Source: Cobetia sp. L2A1 (GTDB taxonomy: Bacteria; Pseudomonadota; Gammaproteobacteria; Pseudomonadales; Halomonadaceae). Taken from it: a stretch of 64,000 nt of DNA. The DNA is taken from positions 3,596,001 to 3,660,000 of the forward strand of contig NZ_CP047025.1 in NCBI RefSeq assembly GCF_009796845.1, in the 5' to 3' direction. The number at the start of each line of letters is the position of its first letter. Position 1 is the first letter of the stretch. The position numbers and the translations under genes are program-made. Under the pieces are notes generated by a model, which was not told the origin of the DNA, made no database searches, and worked only from the letters and a program-made list of their open reading frames with translations. Positions 1 through 8,752 of the stretch are shown piece after piece.

Positions 1-543
1 GATGTGCAGAAAGTCACCGGATTGCAGCGGGCCTTGGCGAGTGGTGTCGACAATACGCATGTCACTGACCTTGACCCTCCCCTGTTGCGCAGTCTGAGAA
101 CTTTCCGCCCACGTAGACGAATGTTGAGAGGTTGAGGAGGAAGCTGAGGAAGTAGCAGACGCGGATTCATTGGCGTTGCTCTTGCCAGTGTCGTACTGGC
201 GGCCGTCCGTGTGGTCGCCATCGGTTCCTTCGATATTGTTGCCGTGCTCATCACCTTGCTGATAGTTGCGTTCAAGCTCGGTGACATCCATCAGCAGGCT
301 GCCGCAGTTGGTATCAAGCTGGGCCACGATATGTTCGATGAAGATCGACTCGGCACTCATGTTACTGATGATGCACAGGCTATCGATGCCCTTGCTCTTG
401 CCGCGATTGATCAGCACACGCGGACGACGCTGGCGCCGAAAGTTGTGGTACAGCAGTTGCGCATAGACCAGCCAGATGAAAAACGAGCCGATGCTGGCAA
501 CTGCCGAGATGGTCTTTGAGTGATTCGCGACCCATTCAAGCAT
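1..543 (-). CDS. Hypothetical membrane-anchored protein, C-terminus cut by window edge
   Basis: I do not recognise this gene. The ATG at 541-543 is preceded by a GGGAGG ribosome-binding site, and the frame stays open to the window edge, giving the first 181 residues. Residues about 12-33 form one hydrophobic segment (SIGSFFIWLVYAQLLY), followed by a basic stretch (RRQRRPR) that would lie in the cytoplasm. A moderately conserved-looking segment follows, and then a low-complexity Ser/Thr/Ala-rich linker at about residues 125-155. The visible part therefore looks like a small membrane anchor, a short domain and a flexible linker to something beyond the edge. It points away from glnE's 3' end, separated by about 100 bp. 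No function is proposed. Confidence 0.6.
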   Translation of the reverse strand, partial: MLEWVANHSKTISAVASIGSFFIWLVYAQLLYHNFRRQRRPRVLINRGKSKGIDSLCIISNMSAESIFIEHIVAQLDTNCGSLLMDVTELERNYQQGDEHGNNIEGTDGDHTDGRQYDTGKSNANESASATSSASSSTSQHSSTWAESSQTAQQGRVKVSDMRIVDTTRQGPLQSGDFLHI

Positions 544-640
544 CCTGGCCTCCCTAGTCATGTTGATTGAAGACGTATTTACTGGGGATGGACGCACAAG
601 ATTGCGAGCATTGATGTGACGTTTAATGCGTCAGATTCAT

Positions 641-3600
641 TCAAGCAGCACTGGATTCACCCAGTAATGCCTGCCAGATGGCGACGACGCGCTCACGATG
701 CATGGCCAGCAGCGGATATTGATTCAATCGCACCAGGCTGCTGCGCTTTTCCAACGCCAAACGATGACTCGCATCACGATAGGCAAGATAGGCCTCACGC
801 AGCTCGCTGGCCTGCTCGCCAGGCAGGCGGCCACAGGCTTCCAACGTTTCCAGCAGGCGCATGTTGTCGCTCCACTCCAGCAACGCCGGTACCTGATGGC
901 TCATTGACAGTACGCAGTACTGGGCGAGGAATTCGATATCGACGATACCGCCGGCATCCTGCTTGAGATGGAACTGGCCAGTCTCGCGGTCCTTGGCGGT
1001 ACTGCCAAGGTGGTCGCGCATCTTGTGGCGCATGGCGATGACCTCCTCACGCAGACTGACGGCATCGCGCTCACGATCCAGCACCTCTCGCCGCACCTTT
1101 TCAAACGACTTCGCCAGGGCAGGATCACCGGCCACGGCACGTGCACGTACCAACGCCTGATGCTCCCAGGTCCATGCCTGGGTGAGCTGATAGTCACGAA
1201 AAGCCGTCAGACTCGACACCAAAAGCCCCGAGTTTCCTGAGGGCCGCAGGCGCATGTCGACGTCATACAGCGCACCGGCAGGTGTCACAGCAGTGAGCAG
1301 GTGAATGACGCGCTGCCCCAGACGAGTGAAAAACAAGGGATTGTCGAGGGGCCGAGGTCCGTCCGTCTGGCCCTTGCTAGCGGCGTCATGCAGGAAGACC
1401 AGATCCAGATCCGAGCCATAACCCAGCTCGATACCGCCGAGCTTGCCATAGCCGACGATCACGAAGCTGCCACTCAAGCCATCTCCCGTGATCGACTGAC
1501 CATCACGCCCAACTGGAAAACCGTGCTTGCGAGACAATGTCTTCCACGCCATCGCCAGTACCTGCTCCAACACCACCTCGGCGATGTAGGTCAGGTAATC
1601 GCTGACTTTCATCAATGGCCGAGCCCCTGCGATGTCAGATGCGGCAACGTGCAACACCTGCGCATGTCGGAACACACGCAGCGCCTCAAGCAGTGCCTCC
1701 TCATCGTCTTCGGGAATTCGTGACAGCGCGGTACGCAGCTCATTGGCGAGACGCGCCTTGTCGGCGGGCGAGTAGAGATTGTGCGGATGCAGCAACTCAT
1801 CCAGCAGCACCGGATAGCGCGCCAATTGTTCCGCGATCCACGGACTGGCAGCACATAGACGCATCAGCTGAGCCAGTGCATCAGGATTCTCACGCAGCAG
1901 TGCCAGATAGGCGGTACGACGCAGCACCGCCTCGATCAAGGGCAATACGCGTTCCAACACGCGACTGGCGTCATGCTCACCAGGCTTTTCAGGATCGCCA
2001 GCAGCGGCTCCCAGCGCCTGCAGCAGCGAAGGCATCAGAGCATCAAGTCGATCACAGCCAATACGCTGCATACCCTGCACCGCTCTGGAACGACGTAGCG
2101 TATCCAGCCGCCGCAAACTCTCGGTAGGCGACTCAAAGCTGCTGTCGGCCAGCAGTGTCTCGCCTTCCTCAGTGGTCAGCTCGCCACGCCACAGCGCGCG
2201 CCATTCATCCAACGCCAGCTGACCATCAGCCGGTTCGACATCTTCATCTTCCGGTGAGGCAATCACGTTATCGAAGTGATGACGAATACGGGCACGTACG
2301 GCCTCGAGCCGTTCGTACAGGGCATCCCAATCCGTTAGCGACATGGCCAACGCAAGGCGCTCTCGACCCAGTGGGTCCAGCGGCAATGTCTGGGTCTGGC
2401 GATCCGCCTGCGCCTGCAGTGCATGTTCAAGATCACGCAGGAAGACATAATCCGGCACCAGCTCATCCACCACGGATTGCGGCAGCAACCCCAGCGCCGG
2501 CAAGCGCGCAAAGGCCTGCCGTAGCGAGGTGACCTGTAACTCCGACTCACGTCCGCCACGAATCAACTGGAAAGCCTGAGCGACAAACTCAACCTCGCGA
2601 ATACCGCCAGAGCCAAGTTTGATGTTGTCAGAAAGCCCGCGGCGCTTGACCTCGCGGTTGATCATCGCCTTCATCTCACGCAGTGATTCGATGGCGCCGA
2701 AATCAAGATACTTGCGATAGACGAAGGGACGCAGATGAGCGATCAAGCGCTCGCCTGCTGTCACGCTACCGGCAACAGGACGCGCCTTGAGCATCGCGTA
2801 GCGCTCCCACTCACGCCCCTGATCCTGATAGTAACTGGCCAGCATCGAGAAGCTGCCGACCAGTGGTCCGCCATCGCCCAGCGGACGCAACCGCATGTCA
2901 ACGCGGAACACGAAGCCATCAGAGGTCATCGCGTCCAGTGCTGCGATCAGCTTCTGCCCAAGGCGTGTGAAATATTCCTGATGGTCCAGTGACTTGCGGC
3001 CACCTTCGGTCTCGCCTTTATCGGGGAAGGCGAAGATAAGATCGATATCGGAGGAGAGATTGAGCTCGCCGGCACCCAGCTTTCCCATGCCCAGTACGAC
3101 AAGGCGTTGTGGCTCACCGAAACGGTCCGGCGAGGGGTGGCCATAACGCGGTGCCAGCGAAGTCTCCAGCCACCCAAGCGCTCCCTCGAGCGTGACCTCG
3201 GCCAGCCGTGAGACGGCGCCGGCCGTATTCCACATTTCAGCACCATTCAGATCACGCCACACGATGCCAAGCATGCGCAGCTGTCGAAAGCGGCGCAGCA
3301 CACTCTGCATCATCTTTTCGTCAGTCGCTGTTGCAAGCCCTTCGGTCAATCTTGCCGTTAGCTCAACGGCCGGCAAGGCACGCTCAAGCTCGCCACTGGC
3401 GACAAGCTCCGCCAGCAATTCAGGACGACGACACAGAGTATCGAGAGCAAAATCAGACAGCGTAACAAGCCGCCCCAGCTGGTAGCGCTGCGCCTCATCG
3501 AGCGTAGTAAAGGCCGTCAGCGGCGATGTCTCATGACCTCGCATCTCGCTGAGATCACGGGCTTGCGCCAGACTGTCATTGAGACGCTCAAGTGCGCTGT

Positions 3601-3718
3601 GGACGGCGCTTTCAAGAATCGCGCGACTCTCTTCAGACTGCTCGGAAAGCAGTGATGACAGCGGAAAGAAATCAGCGGACAGCAATTGGCGGGACTGTGC
3701 GGGGGCGGGCTGGGGCAT
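641..3718 (-). CDS. glnE: Bifunctional glutamine synthetase adenylyltransferase / adenylyl-removing enzyme
   Basis: The enzyme adenylylates glutamine synthetase under nitrogen excess and deadenylylates it under nitrogen limitation, controlled by PII proteins. The protein has 1025 residues with the family's duplicated nucleotidyltransferase fold. The N-terminal (removase) copy carries GMGKLGAGELN...SDIDL at about residues 209-232. The C-terminal (transferase) copy carries GYGKLGGIELGYGSDLDL at about 752-772. The ATG at 3716-3718 is chosen because an AAGGAG site precedes it; an in-frame start 16 codons upstream has no such site. It is somewhat longer than E. coli GlnE (about 946 residues). It stands alone, with a hairpin separating it from dgkA upstream. 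Confidence 0.95.
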   Translation of the reverse strand: MPQPAPAQSRQLLSADFFPLSSLLSEQSEESRAILESAVHSALERLNDSLAQARDLSEMRGHETSPLTAFTTLDEAQRYQLGRLVTLSDFALDTLCRRPELLAELVASGELERALPAVELTARLTEGLATATDEKMMQSVLRRFRQLRMLGIVWRDLNGAEMWNTAGAVSRLAEVTLEGALGWLETSLAPRYGHPSPDRFGEPQRLVVLGMGKLGAGELNLSSDIDLIFAFPDKGETEGGRKSLDHQEYFTRLGQKLIAALDAMTSDGFVFRVDMRLRPLGDGGPLVGSFSMLASYYQDQGREWERYAMLKARPVAGSVTAGERLIAHLRPFVYRKYLDFGAIESLREMKAMINREVKRRGLSDNIKLGSGGIREVEFVAQAFQLIRGGRESELQVTSLRQAFARLPALGLLPQSVVDELVPDYVFLRDLEHALQAQADRQTQTLPLDPLGRERLALAMSLTDWDALYERLEAVRARIRHHFDNVIASPEDEDVEPADGQLALDEWRALWRGELTTEEGETLLADSSFESPTESLRRLDTLRRSRAVQGMQRIGCDRLDALMPSLLQALGAAAGDPEKPGEHDASRVLERVLPLIEAVLRRTAYLALLRENPDALAQLMRLCAASPWIAEQLARYPVLLDELLHPHNLYSPADKARLANELRTALSRIPEDDEEALLEALRVFRHAQVLHVAASDIAGARPLMKVSDYLTYIAEVVLEQVLAMAWKTLSRKHGFPVGRDGQSITGDGLSGSFVIVGYGKLGGIELGYGSDLDLVFLHDAASKGQTDGPRPLDNPLFFTRLGQRVIHLLTAVTPAGALYDVDMRLRPSGNSGLLVSSLTAFRDYQLTQAWTWEHQALVRARAVAGDPALAKSFEKVRREVLDRERDAVSLREEVIAMRHKMRDHLGSTAKDRETGQFHLKQDAGGIVDIEFLAQYCVLSMSHQVPALLEWSDNMRLLETLEACGRLPGEQASELREAYLAYRDASHRLALEKRSSLVRLNQYPLLAMHRERVVAIWQALLGESSAA

Positions 3719-3757
3719 GGTCGTCTCCTTCGATCCAGCCCTCAGCATAACGGAGGC

Positions 3758-3796
3758 CGCCGGCACATGACATGTGCTGAATGTCGTGTGCCGGCG
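3758..3796 (-). terminator. Hairpin downstream of dgkA
   Basis: CGCCGGCACA at 3758-3767 pairs with TGTGCCGGCG at 3787-3796 (10-bp perfect stem). It lies between the dgkA stop and the glnE start, both minus. No U-run follows, so termination strength is uncertain. Confidence 0.45.
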
Positions 3797-3834
3797 TTAT
3801 CTTTGCGACGACATGAGGGCCTGCCGAACAAGGG

Positions 3835-4212
3835 TCAACCGAACAGCTTGTCGTACAGCAGCATGCCCCACGTCAGGCCCGCAAAAATCAGGCTGATCAT
3901 CACTGCCGCCGACCCAAGATCCTTGGCGCGTCCAGATAACTCATGGAACTCGGGACCGATGCGATCAATCGCGGACTCCACCGCCGAATTGAGCAGCTCG
4001 ACCATCAATACGATCAAGCTGGAGCCCACTAGCAGCAGCCATTCGACATGTGAGTCACCAATCCACCAGGCGAACGGCAGGAGCAACGCACACAGTACCA
4101 ACTCCTGCCGGAAGGCCTCCTCGTTTCGCCAGGCAGCCTTGAGTCCTTTCAACGAGTAACGCGTGGAATGTTTGAGGTGGGTCAAGCCGGTATGACGTGA
4201 TTTCATCTTCAT
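3835..4212 (-). CDS. dgkA: Diacylglycerol kinase
   Basis: A small integral inner-membrane kinase that converts diacylglycerol to phosphatidic acid, recycling lipid released during envelope glycan and phospholipid turnover. The 125 residues match the family length (E. coli 122). Visible signatures are NEEAFRQE near residue 30, which belongs to the active site, and VELLNSAVESAID near residue 70, followed by DLGSAAV. Three hydrophobic segments are present. The first methionine is used; a second ATG two codons later is equally possible, as the upstream Shine-Dalgarno is weak. The gene lies upstream of glnE on the same strand with a hairpin between them. Confidence 0.93.
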   Translation of the reverse strand: MKMKSRHTGLTHLKHSTRYSLKGLKAAWRNEEAFRQELVLCALLLPFAWWIGDSHVEWLLLVGSSLIVLMVELLNSAVESAIDRIGPEFHELSGRAKDLGSAAVMISLIFAGLTWGMLLYDKLFG

Positions 4213-4443
4213 TTCTCGTGCGGAGGCAGAATGAATCGCTGCGCAGGGCCGGTTTCAAGATCGGTTTTCAAGGGGGCCTTTCAAGACCAGAGACTACCCG
4301 GAGCCTGGTGATCGAGCATGCTCCAAGACAAAACGGTACGTGATAATGGCGGCGATGATAGCAAAGCTGAGGCGACAAGATATCCGCAGTGCTGCCCGTG
4401 GCTCCGATCCAACAATAACAAGGTATCGAAACGGATATCGCCC

Positions 4444-4716
4444 ATGAATCCCACGCCTCGTGGAGGCCGTCAGACGCTTGGCTATGGACTGACTCGCAAC
4501 TTCCTCGGACAGTCGCCACGCTGGCACAAGCAACTGATGTGCCTATTTTTGATCACCAAACCGCTACTGCTGTGGCTCAGCGGGCCACTGGTCGGCCTGA
4601 TGACGGCACGCAGCGTCATTCAAGTGATACACGCCAGGCGGGGTGGCACCAAACCAATCATCGCAAGCGTTGCGTCGTTGTCATCCCAATGTCGGAGTCA
4701 CACGCCTTCCCCGTAA
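4444..4716 (+). pseudogene. nhaB: N-terminal remnant of Na+/H+ antiporter NhaB
   Basis: The open frame starting at ATG 4444 encodes 90 residues. Residues about 18-50 (RNFLGQSPRWHK followed by a hydrophobic LFLITKPLLLWLSGPLVG) resemble the N-terminus of NhaB antiporters as I remember it (RNFLGQSPDWYK, then FLI-NPL-----PFVAG). Real NhaB is about 500 residues with many membrane segments. Here the similarity stops right after the first segment, and the rest of the frame (arginine-rich, no membrane segments) is unlike NhaB. None of the other frames down to acuI continues the family. I read it as a decayed 5' end of a lost gene. The match is from memory of the family, not an alignment. Confidence 0.5.
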
Positions 4717-4824
4717 CGCGCCTTGCAGGCAAGGTGAGGTAGGGCGTCGACGCTGGACACCCAATGATTGTCACCCATCGGCACGCCGCCAGATAAAGAC
4801 ACTGCCAAGGAATCGGAGAACGCC

Positions 4825-5802
4825 ATGTCACGCGCACTAATGCTGCACGAAGATGCCCCCCGGGCCCGAGTCATCGAACTCGAGGATACCCAGTTGCCAG
4901 ACCTGCCAGTCACGGTGGCCATCGAGCGCTCCGGCCTCAACTACAAGGATGCGCTCGCCATCACCGGGCGCGGCAAGATCGTACGTGAGCTGCCCTTCGT
5001 ACCCGGCATTGATCTGGCAGGCCGCGTGGTGGCCTCCGATTCATCGGACTATCAGGTCGGTGACGAGGTCATCTTGACTGGCTGGGGCGTGGGTGAGCGC
5101 CATTGGGGCGGGCTGGCCGAGCGCATGCGCGTCAAGCCCGAGTGGCTGGTAGCACGCCCTGAGGGCATGAGTGCCGAACAGGCCATGGCCTTCGGGACTG
5201 CCGGCCTGACTGCCATGCTGTGCGTGATGCGTCTCGAAGAGGCAGGACTGACACCAGAACAAGGGCCTGTGCTGGTGACTGGTGCTACTGGCGGTGTCGG
5301 CAGTTGGGCAGTGCAGATGCTCGCGCAGCAGGGGTTTGAGGTGCATGCCGTCAGCGGCAAGGCCGAGCAACGCGAGTGGTTGATGTCGTTGGGCGCGCAT
5401 GAGGTACACCAGCGCAGCGACTTCGAAGCCAAGGGTCGGGCTCTAGAGAAGAGTCGCTGGGCGGGTGCCGTAGACACCGCAGGCGGGCAGGTACTCGCCA
5501 ACGTACTGGCACAGATGCACTACGACGGCAAGGTCGCGGCAGTGGGCCTGGCAGCAGGCGCAGATCTCCCCACCAGCGTGATGCCCTTCATCCTGCGTGG
5601 CGTGTCGCTACTCGGCGTGGATAGCGTGATGATCAACGCCCAGCGTCGCCAACAAGTCTGGCAGCGCCTGGCGGCATTACCGGCCACTATGCATTCACGG
5701 ATGCAATTGGAAACAGTAGGGCTGAATGATCTGGCGGAGCGGGCCGAGGCCATGCTCGACGGCACCACCAGTGGCCGTGTTCTTCTTGACCCTTCGCGCT
5801 GA
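4825..5802 (+). CDS. acuI: Acrylyl-CoA reductase-type medium-chain dehydrogenase (YhdH/AcuI family)
   Basis: A cytosolic NADPH-dependent quinone-oxidoreductase-like enzyme. AcuI/YhdH members reduce toxic acrylyl-CoA to propionyl-CoA, relevant to DMSP or acrylate metabolism in marine bacteria. The protein has 325 residues. An N-terminal GroES-like domain contains SGLNYKDALAITG and PGIDLAG. The Rossmann motif GATGGVGSWAVQ is at about residue 153. The start at 4825 follows a GGAG site and gives the usual MSRALML-type beginning; an upstream in-frame ATG would add 19 poorly conserved residues. It appears monocistronic. The substrate is assigned by family and not proven by the sequence. Confidence 0.88.
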   Translation: MSRALMLHEDAPRARVIELEDTQLPDLPVTVAIERSGLNYKDALAITGRGKIVRELPFVPGIDLAGRVVASDSSDYQVGDEVILTGWGVGERHWGGLAERMRVKPEWLVARPEGMSAEQAMAFGTAGLTAMLCVMRLEEAGLTPEQGPVLVTGATGGVGSWAVQMLAQQGFEVHAVSGKAEQREWLMSLGAHEVHQRSDFEAKGRALEKSRWAGAVDTAGGQVLANVLAQMHYDGKVAAVGLAAGADLPTSVMPFILRGVSLLGVDSVMINAQRRQQVWQRLAALPATMHSRMQLETVGLNDLAERAEAMLDGTTSGRVLLDPSR

Positions 5803-6004
5803 GTCGGCATTCAAACGAATGTCCCATGAGAAAAGTGGCATCTTCCGGCCAGAGATTGACCCAAGTCATTGATTGTTGCGGTGCAATACGGGGTTTGGCG
5901 TTAGCCATCGAGGCCACACAACGCTATGCTCTAGACATCTCGTTGCGCCCTGTCGAGCGTCCCGAGTGCCCTCCCCTCAGCCATGCCGGGCGTGTGGAGG
6001 ACCA

Positions 6005-6028
6005 CCCCGCCTTCGGGCGGGGTTTTTT
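6005..6028 (+). terminator. Intrinsic terminator
   Basis: CCCCGCC - TTCG - GGCGGGG followed directly by six T: a textbook rho-independent terminator in the plus direction. It lies 200 bp after the acuI stop, so it may serve acuI or a short RNA located between. Confidence 0.9.
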
Positions 6029-6079
6029 GTGTCTGTCTGTCACGAATTGGCCGTACAACTGCTGCCTAAAGCCCCAGAC

Positions 6080-6110
6080 GAAGACACCCCGCCAGAGGCG
6101 AGGTGTCTTC
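6080..6110 (-). terminator. Hairpin downstream of dacB
   Basis: GAAGACACC at 6080-6088 pairs with GGTGTCTTC at 6102-6110, with an inner CGCC/GGCG stem. It lies about 100 bp past the dacB stop in the minus direction. The U-run is poor. Confidence 0.45.
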
Positions 6111-6216
6111 ATTGATCACATGGCTTTCCGTCAGACTGTGTGTCGATGGATACAACGGCTCAGGCCACAAAGCCAGACAACCGAGCCAGCCGATCGCCTC
6201 GCCTGTAGCTGAGGGG

Positions 6217-7785
6217 TCAGTTGCGCTCGATCATCGCCGTCAGGTCCTCGGCGACCGGATCCAGCACCTGCGGCCAGGAGAGGTATGGCACGGCAGCACG
6301 GCCGTTGACCATGACCGCGAAGGCGCCCCAACGGCCACTCTTGCCACGGAAGTAACCCGAGATGGCACGCACCGGCACCGGCTGATTCAAGGTACCTGTC
6401 TTGACCATCACGTTGTTGCGGAAGGTCTCGCTTCCCCGGCGGATGAAGCGCATCGGACCATTGGTGGGTGCCTGCATACCCGCCACGAAGGTAGGGAACA
6501 GCGCCGCCCGATGATACATGCTGTCGAGCAGTGCGATCAGTCCATTGACACTGGTGCGGTTTTGCGAGGTCAGGCCACTGCCGGAATACATGGTCAGCGG
6601 ACCGTGATTCGGAATCGCACTCGCGAAGGTCTCGAGCTTGGCACCGCCTTGACGCAGCGTTGCCTGACTACCCCCCACCAGCGCCAGCGTCAGCTGATCC
6701 GCCATGAAGTTGTTGGAGTAGTTGAGCATGCGCGTCAGCAGCTCCTGCATCGGCTTGCCTTCGACACTGCCCAACTGGGTAGCGCTTGACGGCGGAGCAG
6801 TAGAGGTCAAATCCACTCCCCCGGTCACGTCGATACCTGCGCGTGACAGCATGTCACGCATCAGATGGCCGGTATAAAGCGCCGGATTTGATACCGCACG
6901 ATAGATACTGCGCGGCTGACTATCGGCAGCGATCGTACCGCTGACCACCAGGGTGTCACGACCGTTGCTCGTCGTGCGGCGTGCATTGATGGCGTTCTTG
7001 CCACCGGCGGCTACGGTAGTGACCTGATTATCGAATGCCTCTGCCGGTTGCGTCATATCACAGCTGGCCAGTTGCGCCGGTGCCTGGCTGCCCACGCCAG
7101 GCAAGACCTTCACACACCAGCTGGCATAGTTACTGGCAGCCGATGACAGCAATGCGTCATAGGCATTGCTGGAGCGACGCGACGCGTTGCAGCGATCAGT
7201 ACTGATGCAAGGCACCGGACCAAAGCGCCACTGGCTGACCAGCAGACGGCCATTGATGCGACGAATACCACGGAAGCGCAGCTCCTCCGTGAGACGCCAC
7301 AGCTCCTCGCTGGTCAGTGCTGGATCACCACTGCCTTCCAGTACCAGATCACCGTTCAATACACCATCGCTGACGGTTCCGGTGCTACGCAGCCGGGTAG
7401 AGAAGCGATATTGCGGCCCGAAGCGGTCCAACGAAGCTGCCGCGATATAGAGCTTGGAAACCGAGGCCGGCGTGAGCTGCAGTGCAGGATTGACCGACGC
7501 CAGCGTCTCACCACTATCCAGCATGCGCGCCTGGGCACTTACGATAAATCCTTTATCGGCGAGGCGAGCCAGGTTATCAAAGCCGGCGGCTGTCGCCTGT
7601 CCGGCTGCAAACAGTGCGGCACCAGTCCCCAGCGATAGCGTTAACCAGCGCAGGGAGCGCGCGAGGTGGCGGGACAGATCACGTGCCGGCGCAACAAGCA
7701 CTGGCAGTATTGCACGCGGCAGCGCAGAGGAAAGTGCAGAGGGAAGTAAGGGCATTAGGCATCCAGTGACGTCGTCGGTGAGCAT
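6217..7785 (-). CDS. dacB: D-alanyl-D-alanine carboxypeptidase/endopeptidase (PBP4 family)
   Basis: A periplasmic penicillin-binding protein of class C that trims D-alanine from, and cleaves cross-links in, peptidoglycan. The protein has about 522 residues. An N-terminal hydrophobic export segment (about residues 45-65, ending TATAAG) is followed by the serine-peptidase motifs in family order. These are SVSK (TPASVSKLY, about residue 107), SNN (NYSNNFMAD, about 357) and KTG (VKTGTLNQ, about 462). The 5' end is ambiguous: GTG at 7794, ATG at 7785 and ATG at 7755 are in frame and none has a strong Shine-Dalgarno. 7785 is used because AGGG lies upstream at workable distance. It is convergent with acuI. 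Confidence 0.93.
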   Translation of the reverse strand: MLTDDVTGCLMPLLPSALSSALPRAILPVLVAPARDLSRHLARSLRWLTLSLGTGAALFAAGQATAAGFDNLARLADKGFIVSAQARMLDSGETLASVNPALQLTPASVSKLYIAAASLDRFGPQYRFSTRLRSTGTVSDGVLNGDLVLEGSGDPALTSEELWRLTEELRFRGIRRINGRLLVSQWRFGPVPCISTDRCNASRRSSNAYDALLSSAASNYASWCVKVLPGVGSQAPAQLASCDMTQPAEAFDNQVTTVAAGGKNAINARRTTSNGRDTLVVSGTIAADSQPRSIYRAVSNPALYTGHLMRDMLSRAGIDVTGGVDLTSTAPPSSATQLGSVEGKPMQELLTRMLNYSNNFMADQLTLALVGGSQATLRQGGAKLETFASAIPNHGPLTMYSGSGLTSQNRTSVNGLIALLDSMYHRAALFPTFVAGMQAPTNGPMRFIRRGSETFRNNVMVKTGTLNQPVPVRAISGYFRGKSGRWGAFAVMVNGRAAVPYLSWPQVLDPVAEDLTAMIERN

Positions 7786-7824
7786 CCATGTCACAGCCCT
7801 GATGGCGCCGTGATGCCCCCTAGC

Positions 7825-8154
7825 TTAATGAGGACTGGCGCTGGAAAACAGATGCAGGATGGCGACACCGCCCACAATCATCGCCAGACCCAGTATCGCC
7901 GGCAGGTCCGGAACCTCTCGATAGACGACGACACCGAACAGAGTGACCAGCACGATACCCAGCCCGGACCACACCGCATAGGTCACGCCCAGCGGTAGAT
8001 CACGTAGTACCAGCGTCAACAGATAGAACGACACCCCATACCCCAGGACCACGACGAGACTGGGGCCGAGTCGCGAAAAGGACTCGGAGGCCTTCAAGGC
8101 ACTGGTCGCGATAACCTCGGCCAGAATCGCCAGCACAAGAAATACATAGGTCAT
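7825..8154 (-). CDS. Small multidrug resistance (SMR/EmrE-type) efflux protein
   Basis: A proton-coupled inner-membrane exporter of lipophilic cations such as quaternary ammonium biocides, working as a dimer. The protein has 109 residues with four hydrophobic helices, the standard SMR size. The essential membrane glutamate is present as E13 in LAILAEVIATSALK, and the helix-3 motif YAVWSGLGIV is also conserved. The start ATG lies four bases after the stop of the PACE gene. Its Shine-Dalgarno (GGGGGTG) overlaps that gene's end, so the two are almost certainly co-transcribed and possibly translationally coupled. A guanidinium exporter (Gdx) function is the main alternative within the family. Confidence 0.9.
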   Translation of the reverse strand: MTYVFLVLAILAEVIATSALKASESFSRLGPSLVVVLGYGVSFYLLTLVLRDLPLGVTYAVWSGLGIVLVTLFGVVVYREVPDLPAILGLAMIVGGVAILHLFSSASPH

Positions 8155-8158
8155 GTCA

Positions 8159-8611
8159 TCACCCCCGGTTTACCAGTATTGGGTCGTCCTGATGCCTGGC
8201 CGCCGTGCGGTCCATGCGATATTTCATGACGGCATCAAACACCGAATTGAAGATCAGCGCCCAGACGAGAAAGAAGATCACGAAGCCAAGGTCCAGCAAC
8301 AGTGCCTGCCATAGGCCGATATCCAGCCAGGCCGCCACGATGAAGACCGTCACCACCACCAGCCCCGCCTCGAACCCCAGTGCCTGAAGCACTCGCTGTC
8401 CGAAGGAGCGGGTGCGCGTCGGCACCCATCGATCAAACAACCAGTTCCAGGCAATGCTCCAGATCACGGCAAGTGAGGACATCATGATGGCCAGTGTGCC
8501 CATGCTCGCCAGATCGTGCCCCGTCACCAATACCGACAGCGGCGCCACGATCACGATACCGCCCAGTTCCAGCAATCCCGCCTGTGCCAGTCGCTCTTTT
8601 TTTGAACGCAT
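8159..8611 (-). CDS. PACE-family antimicrobial efflux transporter (AceI-like)
   Basis: Proteobacterial antimicrobial compound efflux proteins pump chlorhexidine, acriflavine and, physiologically, short diamines. The protein has 150 residues with four membrane helices arranged as two transmembrane-pair repeats. The first helix carries the family's functional glutamate at position 15 (LLELGG). The loop motif WNWLFDRW is at 55-62, and the repeat-2 segment has GFEAGL and IFNSVFDAVMKY. The ATG at 8609-8611 is chosen because AAGGAG precedes it; an ATG seven codons upstream lacks one. A LysR gene is divergent, like aceR beside aceI in Acinetobacter, suggesting inducible control. Confidence 0.88.
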   Translation of the reverse strand: MRSKKERLAQAGLLELGGIVIVAPLSVLVTGHDLASMGTLAIMMSSLAVIWSIAWNWLFDRWVPTRTRSFGQRVLQALGFEAGLVVVTVFIVAAWLDIGLWQALLLDLGFVIFFLVWALIFNSVFDAVMKYRMDRTAARHQDDPILVNRG

Positions 8612-8714
8612 GACGCTTGCTCCTTTCGACATTCACATGTGATGCCATGTGGCTGTGCTATGTGAATATGTCAGGCATTCTAAAGGGATTGGAGATGGAT
8701 AAAAGTTAGTACCC

Positions 8715-8729
8715 ATCTGATAATCAGAT
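8715..8729. promoter_or_regulatory. LysR-type operator candidate
   Basis: ATCTGATAATCAGAT is a perfect inverted repeat (7-bp arms around a central A) and fits the T-N11-A rule for LysR-family sites. It lies 24 bp before the LysR start codon and 104 bp before the PACE start, in the divergent promoter region. Confidence 0.6.
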
Positions 8730-8752
8730 AGATATCACTGGGAGGTCAGCAT

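Larger units (their letters stand above)
5803..6216. other. Intergenic region with a possible small RNA and two terminators
   Basis: No convincing protein gene. A promoter-like pair (TTAGCC at 5901-5906, 18-bp spacer, TATGCT at 5925-5930) would start a transcript near 5937. It would run to the strong plus-strand terminator at 6005-6028, about 90 nt in all. The rest is ordinary spacer between the convergent genes acuI and dacB. Confidence 0.35.

Noticed and set aside
6103..6789. 228-residue plus-strand frame over the 3' end of dacB
   Set aside because: Antisense to conserved dacB motifs, with no ribosome-binding site or recognisable domain.
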